The notes: generated by a model from the letters alone, not told the origin. DNA of 64,000 nt from Microcystis panniformis FACHB-1757 (GCF_001264245.1 NZ_CP011339.1:1364001-1428000), one strand, 5' to 3'. Shown: positions 27,464 to 36,675, counted from the stretch's first letter. A program made the numbers and translations.

Positions 27464-28590
27464 AGAAGGGACGCGCCTTATGAACAACTCCCGCCAGCCA
27501 ACGTCAACCAATTTTCAAATAACTCAAACCACGCCGAAAATGAGCATCAACCTGACGGCGAGAGCCAGATTGTTGAACCGCCATGCCAGTTAAAGTAGCA
27601 AAGAGAATAGAAATGGCAACAATGAGATAGAGACGTTCTAAACAAGCAGCAGAGCGAACACGAGAATGTTCCCAGTCAAAAACGCCCGATTTACTGCCCT
27701 TGAAAGAGATGTTCAATGGGAAAACGAAGACCATACTGCCAGAAGGTGTCAAGGGTAGGAGGTTCATCGCTCAGAATTGCCCAATTATCCTTAACCCCTG
27801 GAACAGAGGCTAAAGCAAGATGAGCAGTGATTCTAGCCTCCTGCCAGACTTGAACGTTGCGATCAAAGCAGGCTTGCCGTTTGGGAGGATAGAGTTCTCT
27901 GACCTCATAGCCAAAACCCCGACGGCGAACACCGTAAATGAGGGTATCGCAAGGTAAGCGAAGACACCAATGCCAAGTATTTTTCCTGAGCCATTGAATT
28001 AATTGCTGATTGGCAAAGCCTCGGTCGGCTAACAGCATGACATTCTCAAAGCCCTGAAGATAGCCTTTGGCTCTGTCCAACAAGGGTTCGTATTTCTCAA
28101 AAGCTAGGCTGGCACTACCATGTTCTAATCCCATCCACATCAAGGGGACGGCTCTCCCCCCGCAGACCACCGCTAGATAGACAAAGCAGTATTGATTCCA
28201 CAACAGAGTGGTATCTATTGCTAGATACAGTCTTTCCCCCTTCTCCTTCCAAGTCTCGATGGCTTTCAATATTAAGGGGATGTATATCTTTTCCACCGCT
28301 ACTCTTCCATTCTGGCAAAAGCGATTCCACCGTCTCTGATAACTATTGGCTTGTTCGGCTCTGCTTTGTACAAAGGGTTCCCATCTGGCTTGATTGAGAC
28401 TTTGACTACTGAGTAGGGCTGTCACCATCCAACTGAGGACGGTTAAATGTCTTTTATCCACAAATCGGCTTCCTTGTTCTAGATAGGAATAAACTTGGGA
28501 GAAGATTCTGTTCTCGGTTTTCATCTTGTAGGGATTCTTGCTTTTTCCCTATCTACCCAGATATTTTTCTTTTTGGCAACCCTTGTCTTG

Positions 28591-29526
28591 TCAGGTTTTG
28601 ACCCACTTGTGTCCGTCAGTCAGCAACTTACCTTTGGAGGAATTTGGTAGGGATTTCAGCGTAACATTCCCACTTTGCTTACCTAAATCGAGTTTGATGA
28701 CATCTCCTACAAGACCATTGAAGTTTATTTGAGCATTGTCAGTAGAAACAGAAAAATCCCAAGCTGTTCCTGATTGAGGAGCAGTAACAACGATATTGAG
28801 AAAGTCTTGCCCTTGCACTTGCTTAAATGTTACATTTCCAGTTTTACTTCCCGAAACAAGTCCTCCAGTATTGACAATGTCCTTTCCTGCATATCTGACC
28901 TGAAATTGATCAGGAATAGAATAATGCTCGTAGAAATAGGTAAGAGTAACATTTCTTTCGGTTTGTCCTTGGGGTAGAGGATCGAGTTGAAGAGTTTTGT
29001 TAGTTCCACCTACACCACCACTGCCCGAAAGACTGGCTTGCTCAATCAGAACTTCTTGCCCATCAATTACTACCACTGCATGATCATCTTCCGTCTGAAT
29101 CCGACTCAACCCCGAAGGACTTAAACTTACCCCGCGTGCCAACGCCGAAAATAACTCCCCCTCATCCCCCACCGTATCCACCCTATTAATTTGAGCATCC
29201 ACAAAATGCCCAATTTCTTCCAACACCACCGCAACCAAAGCATCTGAACTAGCAGAAGCAAAAAAGCTTTCAGATAGATATATCTTATTGGTGCTAATCC
29301 CATAAGCGCCATTTGCACTACCTAAAACACTGCTGTTGACAACCTCAATCGGGGGAATTTGACTAAAATTTCGGCTTTGCCACTGTTGTCGTAATTGCGT
29401 CGCTTTAACCACATCATAACTTGTGCCAAAAGCGGTTTCTAAATTCGCCCAAAAACCGTCAGATTGAGCGAAATTGAACAAAACATCGTCAACAACAGGA
29501 AGAATCGGCAACAGGGTAGAAGTCAT
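28591..29526 (-). pseudogene. Large surface-type protein gene, 3' end lost to the IS4-like element
   Basis: 311 codons. Leader MTSTLLPILPVVDDVLFNFA; then SSVLGSANGAYGISTNKIYL and VVLEEIGHFVDAQINRVD, a domain common at the N-terminus of very large cyanobacterial calcium-binding or hemolysin-like proteins; then beta-rich YFYEHYSIPDQFQVRYAGKD. The last 11 codons (from LTDGHKWVKT) are read from the IS end, so the true protein was longer. The EEIGHF block resembles a degenerate metalloprotease HExxH. The leader is shared with the gene at 32413. Confidence 0.75.
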
Positions 29527-29680
29527 GACAGTAACAGCAAAAGTTTATTGCTAAAAATTTTGGCACAACAATTGCAAATTTCTCAAGACCCCTGTAACAG
29601 AAATTAACATTGATCGGGAAAACTGTATTTCTAAATCATCAGTTTTTCTGAATATTGTCTCTCAATTCCCCCCTCACAAC

Positions 29681-30318
29681 TTAATCTAATTCATTTGCAG
29701 TTTGCAAAACCTCCTCATAAAGTTGATGACTGATGCGAAAATTTGCTTGGCTAATTAGAGACTCCATTATCGGTTGAACCTTAGCAATCAATCCTCTATT
29801 TTTAGCGATTAAAAGAACTCCTAGAACCCCCGTAATTGACAGCCCCAAACGCACAGCCTCCCTCCGTCCAAGACGCTCATCAATTAACAATTCATCTGCT
29901 TTTAATTCTAAGGCAAGAGCGATTGGCTCTTCTGGTTTCTGTGTGTAAACGAGGTCTATACTGATAGTTTCTTCTTTCAAAATAGTCCTAAAAGTCTTGC
30001 CCAGTAAGCATTTAACCTTACATAAGCAAAAATTATCACACAAAGTCGAGAAGAGCCAGCGATTGCTTCTGCTTCGCCAATATCTAAATTATAGTCATTG
30101 CTCAAACAAGCCACAAGTTCCAAATTAGAGGCTTGTTTAACCTGTATCCAGTTCAGAGAAATTATCGCTTTAATGCGGATATCTTCCTCAGTTAAATTGG
30201 CTAATTCATTGGCAACTGCTTGGGGAATAACAACATTAGTATAAATATCTTTTAAGATTGACAGATAACCAACAAGAGCAAGACTGCTGAGAGGAGAAGT
30301 ATCGCTAATAATAATCAT
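29681..30318 (-). pseudogene. PIN-domain toxin gene split by MITE B
   Basis: N-terminal half from 30318: MIIISDTSPLSSLALVGYLS, then LDIGEAEAIA; C-terminal half from 29917: LALELKADELLIDERLGRRE, AVRLGLSITGVLGVLL. Acidic PIN residues (Asp near the N-terminus, GEAEA, DER) are present. Removing 132 bp of MITE plus one 8-bp duplication restores 165 codons in phase (EAEAIALALELKADELL). The start overlaps the antitoxin stop as ATGA; an upstream TTG is less likely. In the present state the toxin cannot fold. Confidence 0.9.
29926..30057. mobile_element. MITE B (GGCTCTTC-ended, 132 bp), copy 1, inside a PIN toxin
   Basis: Ends GCTCTTCTGGTTTCTG and GTCGAGAAGAGCC, with the 8-bp direct duplication AGCGATTG on both sides (29918-29925, 30058-30065). 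Same element as 43163-43293. Confidence 0.92.
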
Positions 30319-30560
30319 AGCCAACCTTTCTCTTTTAAATGCTTAATATCTTCCTGAAACTCAGCAACATCATAGTGAATACAAATTCCTCGTTCAGAAA
30401 GCAGCCGTTGAAACTTGATTTGATTAATACCTAATAACTCACTTGCTTTTCCTAAGCTAATCTTATCTTGTTGGAATAACATAACAACAATTTCCTTCAA
30501 CAGTTCATCCTCTGATAAACCACTTGCTTTAATCACTTCTTGGGAAATAACTAGAGTCAT
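30315..30560 (-). CDS. UPF0175 family antitoxin
   Basis: An 81-aa protein: VISQEVIKASGLSEDELLKE, FQQDKISLGKASELLGINQI, FQRLLSERGICIHYDVAEF. This is the UPF0175 pattern, a helix-turn-helix-like antitoxin usually paired with a PIN toxin. Its stop overlaps the toxin start (ATGA). It remains intact although the toxin is split. Confidence 0.9.
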   Translation of the reverse strand: MTLVISQEVIKASGLSEDELLKEIVVMLFQQDKISLGKASELLGINQIKFQRLLSERGICIHYDVAEFQEDIKHLKEKGWL

Positions 30561-30728
30561 ATTTTCTCCGTATTTTGATAAGAATTATACAAATGCTATC
30601 CTATGTTTTGCGGTCTGTCAATTCCCTTTGGCAGACCTCACTTCTAACTGTTAACTGTTAACTGAAATTCCCTCTCCGAAGCAATCTTACCCCTTGTCAT
30701 GGCGAAGATGTGATCGCTAACGTCAAAG

Positions 30729-31685
30729 CTAGGCAGTTAAAGTATTCAACCAATTGATTAAATCTTCAACTGTAGAGAAATCGAATAAAGCTTCTCCTAA
30801 TACTTCAACATCATCAATACTTAACTCCATGATTTTAGTTTCTAATGAAGGATTAATCTCCCCTAACTTGCGTTTAAGTTGACGAAGAATCAATGTCTTT
30901 TCCCGTTCAATACCTTGTTCGATACCGCGTTCAATACCTTGTTCGATACCTTGTTCAATACCTTGACGCATCCAACTGGTGGTAATTTGCATAACTCCCT
31001 CCTGTACGGGTTGACTAAATGTGCTAATCTCTTCTTGAAATTGTCTCTCTTCGACTGGATTAAGATTAAGATAAGTATCAATAAATCCAGAAATTAATTG
31101 CATTTTTGCAGGATTTAACTTTAAAGTAATTAACAAGCGCAGACATTCAGCCTTTACCTTGGCTCGCTCTTTCTCGGCAATGTTCATCTTCGCCATCAAA
31201 GCTGAAGCAACCGGATTCGGTTGATTGAGAAAATCTCGCCAATTTAATCGATTTAACTGCACGACTTGATAGTTAAATTCTAATACCTTAAAATCGGGAA
31301 AATCGACTATATATTGACTAATCGCTTCTCTTTTTGGCTTTGAATAAGAAAAAATTACAATGGGATAAATCGGTAAGACAAATTTCTCATGAAAGCGAGC
31401 AAAATAAGTAAACATTCGCCGGTTAAACCACTGGCGGGAACTTTCCTGCGCCTCCAGATGAATCAGGAAAAAAGATTCTTTTCCTCGAAACTTAACCTGT
31501 GCGACTAAATCGCTTTCATGCCTTTCTCCTTCCGTGACATCGGTAAATACTTCTTTGTCTAAAAAAGTAATCGAGTCCCTATCTAAATAAGCCATTACTT
31601 GAGGAAAAAATAACTCGATAAATTCGACAAAAAAGGTGGAGATTAACTCCTTAAATAAGCGATCATGGTCAATATTATTAGTCAT
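30729..31685 (-). CDS. Rpn family PD-(D/E)XK nuclease (recombination-promoting nuclease/putative transposase)
   Basis: A 318-aa protein. The N-terminal PD-(D/E)XK region includes FKELISTFFVEFIELFFP, ESDLVAQVKFRGKESFFLIHLEAQ with the catalytic E-x-Q, and QWFNRRMFTYFARFH; a helical C-terminus follows with an internal repeat (GIEQGIEQGIERGIEQGIER). I start at MTNNIDHDRLF (31685) rather than an in-frame ATG that lies inside the adjoining MITE. The MITE's left duplication includes the first base of this start codon, so the native upstream region has been pushed 194 bp away. Confidence 0.85.
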   Translation of the reverse strand: MTNNIDHDRLFKELISTFFVEFIELFFPQVMAYLDRDSITFLDKEVFTDVTEGERHESDLVAQVKFRGKESFFLIHLEAQESSRQWFNRRMFTYFARFHEKFVLPIYPIVIFSYSKPKREAISQYIVDFPDFKVLEFNYQVVQLNRLNWRDFLNQPNPVASALMAKMNIAEKERAKVKAECLRLLITLKLNPAKMQLISGFIDTYLNLNPVEERQFQEEISTFSQPVQEGVMQITTSWMRQGIEQGIEQGIERGIEQGIEREKTLILRQLKRKLGEINPSLETKIMELSIDDVEVLGEALFDFSTVEDLINWLNTLTA

Positions 31686-31692
31686 GTAATAT

Positions 31693-31878
31693 GGCTCTTC
31701 GTTACTTGGTATGGTTCGATAGGGGGGCATAAATCGACTAAATCCTTATCTGGCAAGAGATTTAATTGATTAGTTCGCTCTAGATCAAAAACAATTGACA
31801 AAAATCGCCAAATATCTTTCTCTATAAGGGTTTCATCTCTTATAATCCTGTCCGTTGCATAAGACAAACCGAAGAACC
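31693..31878. mobile_element. MITE A (GGCTCTTC-ended, 186 bp), copy 2, at the start codon of the Rpn gene
   Basis: GGCTCTTCGTTACTTGG to CAAACCGAAGAACC, flanked by TGTAATAT on both sides (31685-31692, 31879-31886). Matches 11577-11763 closely. Confidence 0.92.
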
Positions 31879-31894
31879 TGTAATATCATCTTAA

Positions 31895-32413
31895 CTAATC
31901 TAAGGCTGCATTTCCTACCCGTCGGCTGGAAGCCGCTATTTTCGCCCCAGTAATTTGAGATAATTTATTAATAAACTCTGTCCCCGCATCTCCCGCCGCA
32001 ACCTGACAACCTTACAGTAGAATATGATTAATCTTTGCCCAATTCTGTAACTTTTGGCGGTAATCGTAAATATTTGTTAAATTGAGTTGACAATTCCCTA
32101 AATATAAGCATCCAGGCGCACCATGAGAAACCAGGTGAATGGTGGTAATCTGGGGATTTTGTGGTAAAAAAGCGGATATTTGTTCGATTCCGTCTTGATT
32201 GGGAGTGAGAATAACGGTGGCGACTTCTGGAATTACCCCAGCTTGGAGACTTTGATAATCGGCAACACCAGCATCGAGGAAAACTACGGTAGCGGTTAAA
32301 CGCTGATTTCTCGCACTATTCACCTGATTAGCTTGACTCAAGCCATCAGATTGAGCAAAATTGAACAAAACATCGTCAATAGCAGGAAAGCTCGGCAACA
32401 GGGGAGAAGTCAT
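31895..32413 (-). pseudogene. DUF4347-domain surface protein, truncated
   Basis: Leader MTSPLLPSFPAIDDVLFNFA, then the DUF4347 block VVFLDAGVADYQSLQAGV, ILTPNQDGIEQISAFL, TIHLVSHGAPGCLYLGN. A TAA at 32012-32014 interrupts, but the same frame continues GCQVAAGDAGTEFINKLSQI, then TGAKIAASSRRVGN, and ends at 31895. Homologues normally run on for hundreds of residues. The rest is absent; a MITE lies just beyond. Confidence 0.82.
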
Positions 32414-32502
32414 GACGTTAACTGCAAAGGTTTATTGCTAACAGTTTTAGCCCCACAGTCCCCAATTTTTCAATGGTGCTGTAACAAAAATTAAGATTAT
32501 AC

Positions 32503-32564
32503 AGAAAACGGGTTTCTCAAAGAAACCCGTTTTCTAAATAGTTTCTCGAAGAAACCCGTTTTCT
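32503..32564. repeat. Palindrome R6, one and a half copies
   Basis: AGAAAACGGGTTTCTC, AA, AGAAACCCGTTTTCT (32503-32535), then a second GTTTCTCGAAGAAACCCGTT version at 32541-32564. Same palindrome as 3327-3360. The remainder of 32414-32725 holds no gene. Confidence 0.8.
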
Positions 32565-32582
32565 CTGTTGAGAATGTAGGTT

Positions 32583-33976
32583 AAGTAGGGAGGCACAATT
32601 ATTTGTAGCGATTGTCTTAAAAGTCAAGGGGAATAAAGAAAATCTTTTGTACCCCAAATAGGCAAGACAAAGTAACGGCACCAGTCATCCGTTTTGTCAG
32701 CGATGAAATTGTTCGGAAAACTGGACTAAGCGGGTGCTTGCCAGCATTTATTATCACGAATCATGGCATTGAGGATAACCAGCAATTTCCTCATACAGGC
32801 AACTAAGGCCACCTTTTTCAACTTGCCATTGGTCAACAACCGTTCGTAGAACTTCCGAATCACCGGGTTATGACGAATGGCTACCAATGTGGCCATGTAC
32901 AAGCCACAGCGAACCGAGGTGCGTCCCCCCGAAATCATGCGTTTACCCTTGTGCTGGCCACTATCGTGGTTGATAGGAGCGACCCCGACCAGCCGGGCAA
33001 TCTGTTTTTCGCCAGAGTGTTCCCATCTCGGGTAATTCCGCCAAACATAGGGCAGATGAAACTTTGCCGATCCCTTTAACGGATTGTAAGATTTCATTTT
33101 TGCCTTGCCAATCGGCTTGCTGTTGGGCGAGGGACTGAATCTGCTCGTTGAGGCTTTCAATACGCTGTTGGATTTCCTCAATATGGGCTTTGATATCTAG
33201 TTGCACCGTCTCAGACGCACGACTGAGGCGGTTTTTCTCCGCCACCTGCATCTCCACCAACTGCTGTCGTCGTCGTACTAGGTCGCTCAATTGTTGGGCT
33301 TGGGGGGCAACCACGGGTTGGGGTTGGGGTTGCACGGCTCGTGCGAATTGAGCGATTACCTGTGCGTCCAATTTGTCCGTTTTTGCTTTCCCCAATGCCG
33401 TCGCAAACCCTTTGACCTTGCGGGGGTTGGCGATCGCTACCGGTATGGTGGCGGCTTGTAAGCCCGATACGAGTGCGCGCTCTAATCCACCCGTCGATTC
33501 CACCACCACCAAACTCGGTGAGAGAGGATGTAATTGTTCAATCAGCGATTGAACGCCAACGTCGCTGTTGGGTTGTTGCAAGGTCAGACCTTGCGGCAAC
33601 ACGTAGATATCTAGAACCTCTTTACTGACATCGATCCCTACCCATGTTTTTTCTTCTGTCATCGTTTATGCTGGGGTTAAGTTATTTTGTCCCTTTGGTA
33701 ACTCGTCCTTGCGAAGACGAGGTTAATCCTAAGGGCGATTGTTCGAGCTTGTCTCCTCGGGATGACGGCGTGGCTCCGGTGGCTACCCAACGGTGTCAAG
33801 CACCTCGGTTGAACTGGATGTCCACGCCCTTTTTCAGAATATAGGCACCCAAGCTACAAAGCGGTATTTTTTACCTAGGTTGGGACGGGTTGCCTACTTC
33901 TCAAGATACAAGGTTGGGTTAGCGGTAGCGTAACATGAGCGGGCGTTGGGTTTAATGCTTCAACCCAACCTAGGTT
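32583..33976. repeat. R2 repeat split by an IS110-family element
   Basis: Left part 32583-32609 (TAAGTAGGGAGGCACAATTA then TTTGTAG) and right part about 33908-33976 (GTTGGGTTAGCGGTAGCGTA to CAACCCAACCTAGG) together rebuild one R2 unit. The IS110 relic lies between. Confidence 0.7.
32726..33662 (-). pseudogene. IS110 family transposase, one frameshift
   Basis: Starts MTEEKTWVGIDVSKEVLDIY; DEDD-type residues are visible at GIDVSKE and VVVESTGGLERALV, then AKTDKLDAQVIAQFA; after a one-base shift near 33010-33021 it continues EKQIARLVGVAPINHDSG, GGRTSVRCGLYMATLVA (the Ser-containing C-terminal motif). Removing one base gives 311 codons. IS110 moves by serine/DEDD chemistry without the usual inverted repeats. 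It inserted into an R2 repeat. Confidence 0.9.
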
Positions 33977-34128
33977 CTTCTAGTCACTTTCGGGAATGGG
34001 TGGGAAATGGGCAATGGTCGCGGGTTGGGGATGGTCGGGTAGAGAGCGATCGGGGATTGATGACGACCAGGTTAAAAGTAGCTTGACTTTGTTACTCTAC
34101 CTTCCATAGGCGTGACTTGATTTTTTGT

Positions 34129-34143
34129 GGACGATGTGTCACA
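34129..34143 (+). promoter_or_regulatory. Candidate controller-protein operator before the methyltransferase
   Basis: GGACGATGTGTCACA, 29 bases before the methyltransferase ATG. The same 15-mer with one change (GGACGATCTGTCACA) lies upstream of the controller gene at 36610-36624. A shared motif at both promoters of an RM system is what a C-box would look like; binding is inferred. Confidence 0.6.
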
Positions 34144-34171
34144 ATAAACCATATATATTCAAGTCAGAGCA

Positions 34172-35356
34172 ATGTCAGAACTTCAATTATCATTATTCCC
34201 TCAAAATAATCAAGATATTGAAAAGACGAAAAAAGTCAAATTAGGACGTTATGAAAAAATTCAACGGGAACTACTGACCATCAAGCGTGATTTACATCAA
34301 GTTTTTGTGGATGTTAATTGTCCGATCGCTCCTCATCTAACTTATAACTTCATTGATTTATTTTGTGGTGCTGGTGGCATAACTCAAGGTTTAGTTCAGG
34401 CAAATTTTCATCCAGCAGCAAGTGTTGAAATCAATCCTGTCGCTTCATTAACACATCGGTACAACTTCCCACAATGCCATCATTTCTGTGGTGATATTCA
34501 TGACTTTCAAGCAGAGAAATGGCTTATCTTGGCAGGCTCACCCGATATACATTTAGTGGTTGGAGGTCCGCCGTGTCAGGGTTTTTCGGTCGCTGGTAAA
34601 CGAGATCCCAATGATCCTCGAAATCAATTATTTAAAGAGTTTATAAGAGTGGTTTCTGAAATTCAGCCTTGGTATGTCGTCATGGAAAATGTGCCAGGGA
34701 TTCTCACGATGCAAAAAGGCAAGGTGAAAGAAACTATCTTAGAAGAGTTTGAATCGATCGGTTATTCTAATATTTCGATCGCTATTCTTGAATCTGCCGC
34801 TTATGGAATTCCTCAAATTAGACCGAGAGCAATTTTTATAGCTAATAGATTCGATCTACCTAATCCTTATCCTCAACCTCAATTACTACCTCATCAATAT
34901 ATTCCGATAGAGTCGGCTATTTCCGATTTACCTGCTTACACGCCTATTCCCGAAATTAATCATGAATGGACACGCCATTCCTCGAAGTATATGGAACGGA
35001 TCGCACGAGTACCCCCCGGTGGTTCTCTCTATGAAACCTACGTTGATGCTTTTAAGCGCCAGTATCCAGGCAAACCGAGTATGACCATCAAAGAAAATCA
35101 TGGAGGTACACATATTCATCCCCATCTTAATCGAGTTATTTCCGCCCGTGAAATGGCCAGACTTCAATCTTTCCCCGATTCGTTTATTTTTGAGGGAACC
35201 ATGAAAAAAGCTATGTGGCAAATTGGTAATGCGGTTCCCCCACGTTTAGCCGAATGTATCGGATACGCTTTAATTCCTTATCTCAACAAAGTTGCTTTAC
35301 AGCTAGAGCAAGAATCGCAGATTAATCAGAATTTAAATCCGATAGCTTGCGGTTGA
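34172..35356 (+). CDS. DNA cytosine-5 methyltransferase (type II RM)
   Basis: A 394-aa enzyme transferring a methyl group from S-adenosylmethionine to cytosine C5. Motif I is DLFCGAGG (62-69); motif IV GGPPCQGFS carries the catalytic Cys135; motif VI is ENV (172-174); motif VIII IRPRAIF; motif IX HLNRVISAREMARLQSFP; motif X GNAVPP (about 356). All core motifs are intact. Convergent with it lie a restriction gene and a controller gene. Sequence specificity cannot be told from the sequence. Confidence 0.95.
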   Translation: MSELQLSLFPQNNQDIEKTKKVKLGRYEKIQRELLTIKRDLHQVFVDVNCPIAPHLTYNFIDLFCGAGGITQGLVQANFHPAASVEINPVASLTHRYNFPQCHHFCGDIHDFQAEKWLILAGSPDIHLVVGGPPCQGFSVAGKRDPNDPRNQLFKEFIRVVSEIQPWYVVMENVPGILTMQKGKVKETILEEFESIGYSNISIAILESAAYGIPQIRPRAIFIANRFDLPNPYPQPQLLPHQYIPIESAISDLPAYTPIPEINHEWTRHSSKYMERIARVPPGGSLYETYVDAFKRQYPGKPSMTIKENHGGTHIHPHLNRVISAREMARLQSFPDSFIFEGTMKKAMWQIGNAVPPRLAECIGYALIPYLNKVALQLEQESQINQNLNPIACG

Positions 35357-35466
35357 GAGCAATTCTCCATTTCTGCAAATCATACCATCCACAGCCACTA
35401 CACCCTACTTCCGCCACTTTTCCACTTTTTGGAATGGTATCCGGCCATTTTTCATCACCCTCATAA

Positions 35467-35571
35467 TAAGTACCTAAGCAAAATTAATTACACATATCTA
35501 ACCACCTCTTGCCTCTTGCCTCTTGCCTTTTGCCTTTCTTCACTAGGAAATTTATTTTGCACGACTACTTA
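35467..35571. repeat. TAAGTA-ended MITE (family R7) overlapping the restriction gene's stop
   Basis: TAAGTACCTAAGCAAAATTA to TTTTGCACGACTACTTA. Its right tip supplies the TAA that ends the minus-strand restriction gene (35569-35571), so the element appears to have truncated that gene. Confidence 0.7.
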
Positions 35572-36329
35572 GTATTGGATACCGAAGGGATAGCCCCGAT
35601 CCCCTGTTTGGTAGCATTTACGGCAGACTTCACGCTTCTGTAAATTGCGCTGATTCGTCAAAAGTTGAAATTGTTCTCGAATCTCCGTATCGGCCAAATG
35701 CTCTAATGAATCTCGTCTCGTATCGTTTCCCCAACGAATTTCTGGAAATTTATGGTCGGGTAACAGATTATCTTTCCCTACAGTCTTACCCTCGTAAGCA
35801 TCATAACCACCGAGCAGATCAATGATTTTCTTTCGTAGGGATGACGACCATACTTCGTATCCAGATATTCCACCACGAGGTAGAGGAACAAGTATAATAT
35901 GCGTTTTCTTGGAACCACAAGTCGGGCATTTTTTTGATGTATGAGTTGCGATCGTATATCCCATTTCTTTTAAATCTTGAATCCTTCTAGCCCAATTCGG
36001 ATTCGGGGTAATTGACAAGCAACACAAGTCCATTTAAAAGTGATGAGTACATCAAAGAATGATTTTGTTACTTCCGCTTCTTTCTGTAACCAGAAGACCT
36101 CTTGTTCTTGTCTCCACTTCGGATAATTACTCGGATGACAGTATAGAAAAGCTTGCTGAAGATATTCTTCGATTGCCGAAGATTCGGCCAGATCTACGCC
36201 AGTACGTCTATACTCAACTGGAATCGCGCCTTCCCAAATCGTACCGTCATCATATCGAAAAGTAACATCTATGTAACTTTCGGAAGCTTTTGAGTGTCTA
36301 CGTTGTCCGTGTTGTACGATCTTTTCCAT
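35569..36329 (-). pseudogene. Probable type II restriction endonuclease (HNH-like), one frameshift
   Basis: Start 36329 (MEKIVQHGQRRHSKASESYI). Two frames joined at a C tract (G4 on this strand, 36005-36008); one extra base gives 253 codons (CVACQLPPNPNWARRIQDL). Features: a zinc-ribbon pair (CVAC, CPTC), an HNH-like core (LLPDHKFPEIRWGND and LLTNQRNLQKREVCRKC). Position next to a C5 methyltransferase and controller gene identifies it as the cognate nuclease. The stop is provided by a MITE tip. The start overlaps the controller gene by 32 bp. Type is tentative. Confidence 0.72.
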
Positions 36330-36573
36330 TGGTTTGATTAACTTTGTTTTCCAAGCCTTCTAATAGATTGGAGACATTGAGGTTCATTCCGTTCGCCAGA
36401 CTAACAAGAGCGGTTACAGAAGGATTGCGAATCCCGCGCTCGATGCCAGAAATATATGTTCTATCTAGATTCGAGCGTGTCGCTAGTTCTTCTTGGGAAA
36501 TACCTAGATTTTCTCTGTGTTGTCTTACTAACGAACCCAACGCTTTTAAAATTTTTGCCTTGTTTTCGTCCAT
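36298..36573 (-). CDS. XRE-type controller protein of the RM system
   Basis: A 91-aa protein from the ATG at 36573 (MDENKAKILKALGSLVRQHR) with a helix-turn-helix: ENLGISQEELATRSNLDRTY, ISGIERGIRNPSVTALVSLA. This is the C-protein/HTH_3 fold. In RM systems C proteins delay nuclease expression until the genome is methylated. It overlaps the nuclease start by 32 bp, so the two are co-transcribed. The candidate operator lies 37 bases upstream of the start. Confidence 0.9.
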   Translation of the reverse strand: MDENKAKILKALGSLVRQHRENLGISQEELATRSNLDRTYISGIERGIRNPSVTALVSLANGMNLNVSNLLEGLENKVNQTNGKDRTTRTT

Positions 36574-36609
36574 AGCTCTATCCTGACCGAACATAGACGA
36601 TGAGTCCAC

Positions 36610-36624
36610 GGACGATCTGTCACA
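36610..36624 (+). promoter_or_regulatory. Candidate controller-protein operator before the C gene
   Basis: GGACGATCTGTCACA, a one-mismatch copy of the motif in front of the methyltransferase. GTCCACGGAC, a small dyad, overlaps it. Inferred C-box. Confidence 0.6.
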
Positions 36625-36675
36625 TTCCGAGCGAAGCACTAGAAATCGAGCGGCTTTTGAGTATCGCTTGCCCGT

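Larger units (their letters stand above)
26071..28524 (-). pseudogene. IS4-like DDE transposase split by ISKra4 and frameshifted
   Basis: Starts MKTENRIFSQVYSYLEQGSR at 28524. Contains RLYLAIDTTLLWNQYC (Asp), VMLLADRGFANQQLIQWLRK (Asp) and, after a one-base shift near 27700, KSGVFDWEHSRVRSAACLE. The 3' part stops at TGA 27504 in the present sequence and is cut at 27464 by ISKra4. Beyond that insertion the same gene resumes at 26200 (LRLDHLFSVDPFPCFASRKA, then QDYYGKITFSFIQEFEAFT) to the stop at 26071. Family name is by DDE spacing and is approximate. Confidence 0.8.
26030..28623 (-). mobile_element. IS4-like insertion sequence, interrupted by an ISKra4-family element
   Basis: Perfect 16-bp terminal inverted repeats CTGACTGACGGACACA at 26030-26045 and (complement) 28608-28623. 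Without the nested 1263-bp element and one 8-bp duplication the unit is about 1323 bp. The left neighbour is a TnpB fragment and the right neighbour a truncated surface-protein gene. I see no convincing target duplication, so later rearrangement is possible. Confidence 0.82.
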
